Shown here: piece by piece, positions 55,080 to 64,000 of the stretch
How positions within the stretch are numbered: the stretch's first letter is position 1
Layout of the letters: each line of letters starts with the position of its first letter
Program-made: the position numbers and the translations under genes
The notes under the pieces: generated by a model
Seen by the model: the letters and a program-made list of their open reading frames with translations, nothing else
What the model was told of the DNA's origin: nothing
The model's database searches: none
NCBI RefSeq assembly: GCF_963678635.1
Contig: NC_087069.1
Coordinates: forward strand, 46,332,276-46,396,275
Source of the DNA: Symsagittifera roscoffensis
Lineage: Eukaryota; Xenacoelomorpha; Acoela; Convolutidae
Direction: 5' to 3'
DNA length: 64,000 nucleotides

Positions 55080-56690
55080 ATATTTGACAAATTTTTCTGT
55101 TTTTTTTGTTCGCTTTCTCAAAAACTAACCTACTAAATCTAAGAATAGAACGGATTTGAAAAGCTCCCCTCCGTAAGCGGCTACGCACAATTTTTTTAAC
55201 TCATGAAATTATGGCTCTCGGAATAGTCAATTTTTTTTTACTTTTAACTATTTTTTGAATCTTTTATAAAATTTCTCGAAAAGTAACCTTCTAAACCTGA
55301 GGTTGTGGGTTCAATTGAGATAACGGGCAGTGGTAAGCAATTTTTAGTGGGACTAATGGGTTTTTGGAAGCAATTTTTTTGAGCGTTTTTCTAATTATTA
55401 TGTGAATGTTACCGAACAACACGCTCCTATATTTAATTTTTTGGGTTCAATTCGAAGAACGGGTACTGGGAAGCGCCTGTACTTATGCGACTACGCCCAC
55501 TTTTTTGACACGAAAAATAATGGCTCTCATAAAAGTCAAAGTTTTGATTTTTGACCGTTTGTTTTAACTGTTTGATTTTTCTCGATAACTATCTTACCAA
55601 ATTTGATATCAAAGATTTAATCGACCCAACAGGTTGCTGGAAGCTTTCTTTTTTAAATTTATTACGCCCAGCTTTTTTTGAAGACCGATTTTTGGAAGAT
55701 TTTTTTTTAAGTCTACTCGAAAATTACCGTGCCAATCTCAGGTTAAGTTTTCAATCGAGAAACGCAATTTTAAGGAATATTCAATTTACCGGGCGCAAAC
55801 TGCTTTTAGCAGAAAAAGTTACGGATATCGGAACTTTGACCGTTTTTACACCAGCAAATCTTGGGTTATAGTATGAACTCTCTTTTTTTCCAACCTAAGT
55901 AGCGAATATTGTTGCGACTAGTGTGTTCATTTTGATCAAAAACCAGCTGTTAAGTACAGTCAATGTTAAGCATATTAACACATAGTATTATATTACAAAT
56001 AGCACTTTAGCGTCAAGGTGTCATGGATCTGTAGTATAGAGGTAGGGAAGGAGACCCGCAACAAAATAAGTGAGTTCAAACCTGGGCAGGGTCGGATGTT
56101 TTTAATGAACTTTTTCGTATACTAGTTAAAATGCGTCCACTCTATAAATGGTTAGATGGTAAATTTCTTTTTTTTTCAAATTGACTGGTACTGCTATTGC
56201 GTCATAATTGTCTTGCGTAATAATTGGCTTGCGTCACCTAGCACTTATGTAGACTCATAATTAGCGTGCGTAACTTAAGAAAATTTGTAGACTCAAAGTT
56301 TCATCCATTCAGTTTTTCCCATTAGCATTATTGGCCATATTTTGCCTATGTATGCGAAAAGCAACTTCCTCTCTGTGTTTAGAAAGTTTTCCTATCCAAA
56401 ACTACTCTGTCAAAGCAGAAATGAAAATTTCAATCGAAAGAAGCTGTTGCGCGAATGTTTCCTGCAGAAGTGGTTACTACCTAATTTTACCTAAGAGAAA
56501 TGTTATCTCTTTGATAAAATTCCAAAATCTCCAAATTTTTTACTCTTCATTTTTTATAGAAGAGGAAGAACTAAGGTTTTGGGTAAATTTTTTTTCTTAA
56601 GTTATGCATTTCGACCGGCATAAGTATAACAAATCCAAAAAATATCAGACTCGTAGCTCCAGCTTAAGCTAGGCCCTAAGTGTCTCTCAT
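55080..56690. repeat. Family D block with a tRNA-like SINE head
   Basis: Degenerate units share 'ctcaaaaactaacct(a/t)', 'gcg(g/a)ctacgc' and 'aattatggctctc'. A closing segment near 56650 ('gtagctccagcttaagctaggccct') matches the one at 14.86 kb. At 56026-56100, 'gtagtatagaggtagg' and 'gagttcaaacctgg' resemble tRNA A and B boxes. A family B fragment lies at 55868-55990. The 106-codon ORF at 55551 is inside these repeats and is not supported. Confidence 0.5.
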
Positions 56691-56921
56691 CGATTTTGGT
56701 TCACCTATTTTTTTGGAAAATTTTTCTTGTTTCGATTTACGCTTTTTTATGATTGCGTTGTATCGCAAAGGGTGCGAAAGAAAATCTAGATTTAAATACT
56801 CAAACTACGCATAAAATATTAGTTTCTTGCTAATATTGACAATTCTTAAATCTAATTTACCGATTAGAAGAGGGTATTTTTGGAGAGGGATTGGGGAGTA
56901 TAATTGAGGAGGAGGGCGGGG

Positions 56922-57766
56922 AGTAGTAGATGTTGGAGCTGAAGTGGGGGGGGGGGGGGGGGGGGGGAGGTGGAAGACCCCCATGTTTTAGGATAGGGAA
57001 TAGAGCATCCGGTCTTCCAGCTATGTATTAAGATAGGGTATAGAAATTACAATGTATTAAGATAGGGAATACCGATGGTAAGGTTTCAGTGTGATGGTAA
57101 GATACTGGTAAGAAAAACGAAATTTTTGTGTGGAATTGTCTATTTTTTCGCAAAAATGTTGGCGCGCGTTAACTAATTTGTAAATATCAAAGGTTAATTA
57201 CGTGTAGGTTGTGTAATGAAGGGTTTTTAATTAGTTTTTTGATACATGGTAAGTCAATGGTAAGAGTTTTTGGGTAAAAACTTGGAATTTTTATGAAAAA
57301 AGTTTCAAAAAACTTCAAAACACGATAAGATTAGCTATTATTTAACCTAATTTATTAGATAACCTTACTTTTTATCTAATTGAAACGATAATCTTACTTT
57401 CTATCTAATTGAAACAATGCTGAAACCTACAGAGACTTTGAGAGAAAAAAAATTAAATTACAAAAAAAAAGTATATAAATCACTGCATTGTATAACAAGT
57501 TTACCGCAACATTTTACATTTTAATATCATAAAACCAATATAACACGACATCATGAATAAACTTACTACACCAGATCAGTTCTTATAAGCTCAATGGTTT
57601 TGTGTGAATTCCATCATGAATTCCATCATGTATTCTCTATCTTAATACACTGTAAACTCTATACCCTATCTTAATACATAGCTGGAAGACCGGATGCTCT
57701 ATTCCCTATCTTAAAACATGGGGGTCTTCCACCTCCCCCCCCACTTCAGCTCCAACATCTACTACT
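56922..57766. mobile_element. 845-bp element with TIRs of about 140 bp and 6-bp target duplication
   Basis: Left arm (56922-57075) and right arm (about 57630-57766) are inverted copies, starting AGTAGTAGATG and including a G-run/C-run and 'gacccccatgtttta'. GCGGGG flanks both sides (56916-56921 and 57767-57772). The arms contain short internal repeats of 'tattaagatagggaat'. No ORF. The superfamily is not assigned. The flank is G-rich, so the duplication could partly be chance. Confidence 0.82.
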
Positions 57767-57772
57767 GCGGGG

Positions 57773-59812
57773 TGTAAGGGATCGGTTGCTTAATTGCGGT
57801 GTTGTCTCAAAGTGTAATTATAGTCGATTATAATGCAATGTTTTCGACCACGAAAATCGATTATAATCCATGGATCAAATGAAGATAAAAACAATCATGC
57901 GTTTCAAACAGCCGGAATTTCGTTTTTATTGAATTCAATGAGAGCAAGCGTGTTAGCCGATCAAACTGAGAAGTTCGCATGCTGTTGAGATTTTTATTAG
58001 CTTACAGGCTGCGAAATTTTGGTATTTTTTGTTCAATCAAAATGAGTCTCAATTTAGTGACAAACTTTCTTACTTAATTTATTTAAAACCGGAGGTATTT
58101 TTTTTTCGGCTATGCGACTCCGTGGTTACTCACCGGTAATTTATCGCTATAGGTTACTAGGCAATAGTTTACTAGCTCTACTAGACACATATAATATTTT
58201 CAGTGGCTATCACAATGTGAAGTTAATTTTCAAGCCATATTTCTGTTTCTGGCTTTTTTGTTTTTTCAAGCTACTTTGGACCTTTGTTGCTCAAATTTGC
58301 GAAGTGCGCTTTCATCTCTTTTGTCTTAAAATGGAAATTCGCTCTTCTGATTCAATTAGCAATTATATGCTATTATCAAACGTGTTTTGTTAACAGTTAG
58401 AATATTTTTCCCGTTAAATCTTTTCACAGAATCATTATGAGGCTATAGTGAGGCTCTTTTAGGGTACTCCGTGGAGTTACCAATTTTGCCTTCAAATGTG
58501 ATTGCTCAAATCCTTGTGATTTTTGAGATTTGACGTATTTTGGAAGTTGTCAGAGTACTCTCAGGGAATGGGAGTCTGGCCTCAAAAAAACGATTTCTCA
58601 ATTTCTTTTAGTTTTCGAGATATGAAGTTTTTTGTGATTTCAGAAAATTTTCAGAAAACTGAAATTTAAGTTTTTTTGTTTGAAAATTGTAACCCTGTAG
58701 TTGGGAGCGGTCAAAGTGCACTGAGGTGTTGCAAATTATGTCTGCTCAAATCATTGTAGTTTTCGAGAAAAATTTTCAGAAAAACTAATTTAATTTTTTT
58801 CTTCAAAATTTGAAATTCCCAACCCCTTAGTCGGAGGCTGTCAGATTACTCTCAAGGAATGCGAATACTGCCTCCAAATAAGACTGCCCGATTGCTTCTA
58901 GTTCTCGAAATGTGACATTTTTTGTCAATTTAAAGATTTTCAAAAAAACTTCATAAAAAATTTTACAAATTTTGAAATTACCAACCCTGTAATTGGGTGT
59001 TGTCAGAATTAACTCAAATGACTCAGATCTTATTTCCAATATATGCAGTTTTTTATGAGTGTTAAAATTTCGATGTTTCTGTCTGTATCGCAACTTTTTC
59101 AATTGATTTTGTTAACTGATATTTTGAGCAGGCGTATCTAAGCAGGTACTACAATTTCCGTGCGTCAAAATTGGATTTGAAGTAGTTTTTTTTAAAATGT
59201 TAGTTATGTGAGTGTGTACAGGTCTCATGCAACAGCTGGTGTTCCAAGTAAGCATTAAAAAGATTCCAATAAAAAGTTTCTGAATTTTCTCTGTTGTCGA
59301 GAAAAACTAGATTGAGTTTTCCAGTTTTTTTAAAGTAATATTCGGAGAGTTTTGGAAGAGAATGGATTTCACAACAGGGTAGATATCTAAATTAGCTATT
59401 AATCTTAAACCTATTCAAGTTATTTTAATCTAACTTTTTAAGTTGGATATAATTTTTCGAATTTTTTGATTTTTTTCAAATATTTTATTTAATCATAAGT
59501 ATGGAGCGTTTTCAGCAAAAGAATACCCTGAGATTAGGGTATACCCAAAAGATTTTGATCAAAATAATTAATTTTAAGTAATCAATTAAGAATATAAAAA
59601 AACTCAATGCCTCCATTTAAAATTTTTAGCAAAGGAGATATTGGATCGTTTCTTATCTAATGAAATTGATTTTTACTGAAATTCATGGCCATATGTTTCT
59701 AATGCTTCTCCCTTTTCATCGTATCAAATGCTTTGGCATATACAATTGGTTTATACTTCATTTACTGGTTTCCAAACGTTGTTCTAATGAGAACTATTAG
59801 AGAACGTATATG
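57773..59812. other. No gene recognised; includes decayed satellite
   Basis: 57820-57880 has an A/T-rich palindromic stretch around 'cgattataat'. 58430-59065 is a decayed copy of the satellite, listed separately. Short ORFs here (58112, 58827) are not supported. Confidence 0.4.
58430..59065. repeat. Diverged satellite monomers, same family as the arrays in the MUL1 intron
   Basis: About four degenerate monomers keep 'tcaaatc(c/a)ttgt', 'tagttttcgaga', 'ccctgtag(t)tggg' and 'gattact(c)tcaagg'. They stand alone, 23 kb from the nearest array, so the family is dispersed and old here. Confidence 0.75.
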
Positions 59813-60221
59813 CAGGGTTGCATGATTAAAATCAACTTGATTTAAATCAATGATTTAAATCGGATTTTAATCGTAAAATAAAAATCAACCCTTGAGTTAT
59901 GCTGCCGAGTGCCGCGGTGAACATACAACACAGCGTGCGTATTTACATTGGTTACGTACTTCGCTCTTCATAGCATACTTTGAACTGTAAAAGTTTTTCA
60001 GCACTTTCGGATTATCCATTCCAGTCTCAGAAATTGACTGGGAATAGAAAAATTTGAGTAACTTGTGTTTTTCTTTCGGATGCTGAATTAGTACTTTTGC
60101 GTAAATTAATGGATTCTTGAAACAAAAACGTTTCCAATAAAATCGAAAAAATCAAGGTAAAAAAAATAAAAGTAGGAATTAAATCAATCGAGAATATACA
60201 TCAGTTTTTTATGCAACCCTG
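59813..60221. mobile_element. 409-bp hAT-like MITE
   Basis: The ends CAGGGTTGCAT and ATGCAACCCTG are inverted and of a hAT type. The flanks CGTATATG (59805-59812) and CGTATATA (60222-60229) match at 7 of 8 positions. Near the left end, 'gatttaaatcaatgatttaa' repeats are typical of such MITEs. No ORF. Confidence 0.85.
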
Positions 60222-60229
60222 CGTATATA

Positions 60230-61283
60230 TGACCATGAAAGAATTAAAGTTACGTGCTTAGTTTCCGATCTTTGTTCGTTTTTTTTTGCCAAGGAACAAC
60301 TTTTATTTGTAGTTACGCTCACTTTTGTTTTTTTTGTGATTTCTGAAGATCATTTCAGCTTTTGTTGCCAATTTGAATGCAAATTGAGCTCTCAATAAAA
60401 TATGCAAATGGTGCGAATAAAATTGTTGGGTTTTGAGTTTGAGAAGTGGAGTTTATTATAAGAGTTTTCCAGAGGAACATAGAATTACTTGTTGATCTAG
60501 TTCTTAATCAAAATAACAGTCATATAAACTTTTTGATGTTGAAAGAAAATTCAGATATATTTCGAAGAAAAAACGAAGCAGATGGCGTGGCAAATAGAAA
60601 AATTATTTGATTTTTAAACATTTAACTATTTTTATACTGTTTCAAAGGAAAGTCTTTGAAGACCACCAATAGTAGCAGTAGTCCATTTGTAATCATGATT
60701 TCACAAAAAAACACGAGAGATTCTTTTTCTATCAAAATTGCTTTACTGATTCAAACTTGGTTCTGAAACTTAGTAATCGCAGGCCCCTGTAACAGGTTTA
60801 TTCAAAAATTTTGATTTTGTTCACCTTAAGGTTAATGATTCTATTATCTATGTCATGTCTCGATAACACCTGTAGAACAGTATAGGGCTTTTGGACAGAG
60901 GACAACCAACTGAGCTGAGCCCATGCAACAGTAACCAGTGAACAAGTTCAAGAGGGGCTTCAGTTTAATAAACTCTCAATGAAATCCCAAATCATGAATG
61001 ATTTTTTGATATCTATAGAAAAACTCACTGATAATGCTTGTTTGAAAACAATATAGGCTTTGAAAGCACAATGTTCTCTCAACACTCACATAGTTGGAAA
61101 ATTCAAGGTTTATTTTTTGATTAGCTTGTTCAAAACTTTTTACTTTTGCGAGAGCCAGTGTCTGGAAATCAGGAACTAGTTTTTGTTACGTAAACAGTTT
61201 TGCTTTCTATTTCATGAAACAATATATTCGAAAATAATCGACATGATTGCTTTTACCAAACTAAAAAATGAATTTAAGAAAAG
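60230..61283. other. Region upstream of the B-box gene
   Basis: No ORF or repeat is recognised. It presumably contains the promoter and 5' UTR of the B-box gene, but no TATA box or initiator was convincing. An in-frame stop (TAA at 61275) precedes the first ATG. Confidence 0.35.
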
Positions 61284-63598
61284 ATGATGTTAAGAACAGG
61301 TAAACAAATGGCTGAACTTGAGGCTGAGGGTTCAAGCAGGAATGAAGGTTCAAGCGCTAAGGTTGCCAAAAAATCAATTCAAGTTAACTGCGAATCTTGC
61401 TTGGAAGCTTTCGAAATGGAACAATTGTACAAGTGTACGAGATGTGTAGATAAACTAGAATCAACTGATGCCGGAGCGTTTAATTGTGAAGTTTGCATTG
61501 GTTCACATGTTAGAAAAGGCCATGATGTGTTAGATCACAAGTCGCTCCCTCCTGCAATCTGTGAGGCTCACAAGAATCTGTGCTCAGTTTTCTGTTCGAC
61601 ATGCAAAGTGATTTTGTGCGTGAATTGCTTATCCAAGCACCAGAACCATATTTTCGTGACTATAAAAGAAAGGGCATCTCAAGTACGACCAAAAGTGTTC
61701 GAGATCCTTTCAGATTTAGACTACCACGAGAAACTGGTTCTAGCTACTAAGAATAGAATAAACGATAACAAAAAAGCGCCGACCGAAGCCGCTGAAAAAT
61801 TAGTGCTCGATGTTTCGTCTGAAATGGATGCGTTGAAGCAAAAAGTTGTAGATCTTGTCAAATCAGAGCACGGAAACACCGAGAGCTTGAAAAAAGAATC
61901 GATCCAAAATTACAAAAATCTTTTAAGATGTCAAGGCGATCTTAGAGAATTGCTGTCTTGCTCCGAGGGAAATTTAGTAGGGAACTTCGAGAAAAAAGAA
62001 AAAGATGTGAACCAGGTCAAAAATAAACAAGCAGAACTCAACGTTCATCAGATTAGTGGCTCAAAGTATTCAATGTCTGAACGAACAGCTCAATTGATTG
62101 CTAAATTTAATGAAGATTTCCTGCCAACGATTGAAATACCTCAAGTGGCTTCTCAAAACGAAATGGATTGTTATGTTTACTCAGGAAAATGTGGCTCTCT
62201 CTATGAGGTAGAGTGCAGTGGAAATGAAATCACCGTCTACAAATGCTATTTCAAAGCCCCTGTGAAATATCAGCCTGGAACTTTTGTATTTAAAAGTTCT
62301 TTATTTGGAAATACTTCATATTTGCCAACTGGTTCAGGTTGCCGAAAGTTGAGGGATTTTGTGGCTTGATTGGCTGCGAAACTTTTCCCTTTAGTGTAAT
62401 TTTTTATTGACTCTTTTTCTCGCTAAGGCATGGCTGTTTTACTGCTTAAGTTTCAGTTCTGTCTGTGTACATCGGTCAAAACGTTGTGAATTGAGATGGG
62501 AGAATTTCGAAATTATTTCTAGAATCAGGTGCTTTTTACCCTAAATGTCAGAAAAATATATATATTTTTTTATCTTGGAGGCAGTCAATTGGATCAAGTA
62601 AACATCCTCTGCTATGTAGTCTAAGTTAATATTTTTCAACATATGGCGTAGTTTGTATTAAATTCTTTGAATGATACTGTAAAACGCTCAGATCTGATTG
62701 GGCTTAAAATGTTGAGTTCTGATTGGTTTCAAGTTTCACCTAAGAACCAAGTTAAGTTCCTCTGGGTAGGGTGGGGGGTTATGGGGTGATATTTACTTTT
62801 CTATAATTATTCACGCTTTTTCGGCAGCCTGTTACTTGGTCACAATAATTTTTGCCTGTAGATGGCGTAACGATGTCCAAAATAAAGATGGCAAAAAAGG
62901 AACATAATGCTTGGATTAGTGATATGCAAGCTTTCGTTCTTACAGATTTTCATCGTAAACTACAGTCAAGTTCAAAGATTTTAATAAGAACCAGTAACAT
63001 TTTCCATTTATTTGATGCAGAAAGCAGTATTATCAGAGAGATCAAATTAAGCCAAGAGCCTCATCACATTATATTATTTTTTGTATTTTGGAGCACCGAC
63101 AAGGCTGAATTCGTTTATTGGGATGAATTAAATAGCATTGTCAAACAAACGAACAAACCATCTATTCAGTACAGATGCGACTCTGTACCTCGGCTTGTGA
63201 GTTTGCGGAGTTACTCTAAATGCGCGCACTTTGTTAACATGGAAAACGATATTGTAGAAATTGAAACAAAATCGAACTCATCATCGGGTGTATACGTCAT
63301 CAAATACAACGTTCACCGCGTAAATGATATCAGTTGCATTTCACACAAAAGCGGTACTCTCATAATCTGGTCTTTGTTAACCAACAACTTGACAATTCTC
63401 CACGGAACGAATGAAAATGGTAGGTATACCTACTCCTCTTCAGTGCCATTTGGAAGTAATTTCAATCACTTTTCTGTGCCAAGGAGTGTGATAGATAAAA
63501 ATTGGAGTTTTCTTGTCAAAGCTAAAACTCCAGACGAAATTGGGTATGGGTGGGCTGATAAAAATGTGTTCATGATTAAAGATCCACAATTCGAGTAA
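61284..63598 (+). CDS. B-box (TRIM-like) protein without RING, two exons
   Basis: Exon 1 61284-62337, intron 62338-62861 (GTTGCC ... GCCTGTAG, phase 1), exon 2 62862-63598; 596 residues. ATGs at 61284, 61287 and 61308 are possible starts, the last beginning MAELEAEG. A B-box1-like zinc module lies at about residues 36-90 (C-x2-C, C-x2-C, C-x2-C, H-x4-H with an insert). A clear B-box2 follows at about 93-124 (C-x2-H-x7-C-x2-C-x4-C-x2-C-x3-H-x2-H), then a helical, probably coiled-coil region (about 135-285). The rest, mostly exon 2, has short beta-strand-like repeats that may form a degenerate propeller; no known domain is certain. Without splicing, exon 1 would stop at 62369 after ten different residues. 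TRIM proteins usually start with a RING; none is seen, so ligase activity cannot be assumed. Typical roles are scaffolding or RNA/protein binding. Confidence 0.78.
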
Positions 63599-64000
63599 TG
63601 TACAGAATTTATTTGTAGTTGATTCAAATTCTAAATCTGTTAGCATATAAATTTTGAGTAACTATTGTTAAAATTTATTTGTAAAAAATGATTCGTGAAA
63701 ATAATTTGAAAAATGTATATAATGTAAAAATTGTTATCATTATTTTTTATGCATAGCAAATATTTCTGGTTCCAAAAGTGTTTTTTTTAGTGGATTAACT
63801 AAAAAAATCAAGAAAATTAGTGGTTGTGGTTTGTGATTAATCAGATTTTTTTTAGAATTGAAAAATAAGTGCTAAAATTCACAAAAGGCGCATGTGATTA
63901 AAGTTATTGCTTTTAACAGCATGCTCTGGCCAGGAAAAAAATATGAGTTCTACAAGACCAAAAACTAGAAAACGAATATAATATTTGTAAATTATTCTGA
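63599..64000. other. 3' flank of the B-box gene
   Basis: AT-rich sequence without a recognisable gene. No exact AATAAA was seen within 400 bases of the stop. Nothing else found. Confidence 0.4.

Noticed and set aside
55551-55871. 106-codon ORF
   Set aside because: Lies in the diverged family D repeat and is not shared by other units.

Overview
This window is AT-rich, intron-rich animal DNA, probably from an invertebrate. Three spliced genes belong to families typical of animals: a MUL1-like mitochondrial RING ligase, a secreted angiotensin-converting-enzyme-like (ACE) peptidase and a B-box/TRIM-like protein. They sit among a Ty3/gypsy-type retroelement, several short inverted-repeat transposons with target-site duplications, tRNA-derived SINE-like repeats and a satellite array. 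I cannot name the species.

Layout. 1-5526 (minus): one uninterrupted gag-pol reading frame of a Ty3/gypsy retrotransposon that leaves the window at the left edge. 5527 to about 8640: its probable 5' leader/LTR region, with an array of about 45 short repeats of about 14 bp and a 70-bp triplet repeat. 9763-49743 (plus): a seven-exon MUL1-like gene (361 codons plus stop, phases consistent throughout). Its first six exons lie within 7.2 kb and its RING exon lies after a 32.6-kb intron. Inside that intron are three antisense copies of a small secreted cysteine-rich peptide gene, a satellite with a monomer of about 167 bp, a nearly identical tandem duplication of about 8 kb with a double hairpin at its junction, and a complete antisense ACE-like gene (41057-48861, 12 exons). 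49744-61283: mostly repeats, with a hAT-like element at 52655, an orphan 86-aa ORF at 53241, a long-TIR element at 56922, decayed satellite at 58430 and a second hAT-like element at 59813. 61284-63598 (plus): a two-exon B-box protein without a RING.

Unusual points. The ACE-like and MUL1-like genes contain several introns without GT donors. Two of the ACE introns fit neither GT-AG nor GC-AG, and their ends are complementary (15 nt in one case, with a single G.U pair). A GC-AG intron in the MUL1-like gene also has complementary ends. The ACE-like gene also has a probable 27-bp in-frame micro-exon. The MUL1-like product would act in the mitochondrial outer membrane and the ACE-like product outside the cell, so the nesting looks structural rather than functional; shared regulation is possible but not shown.
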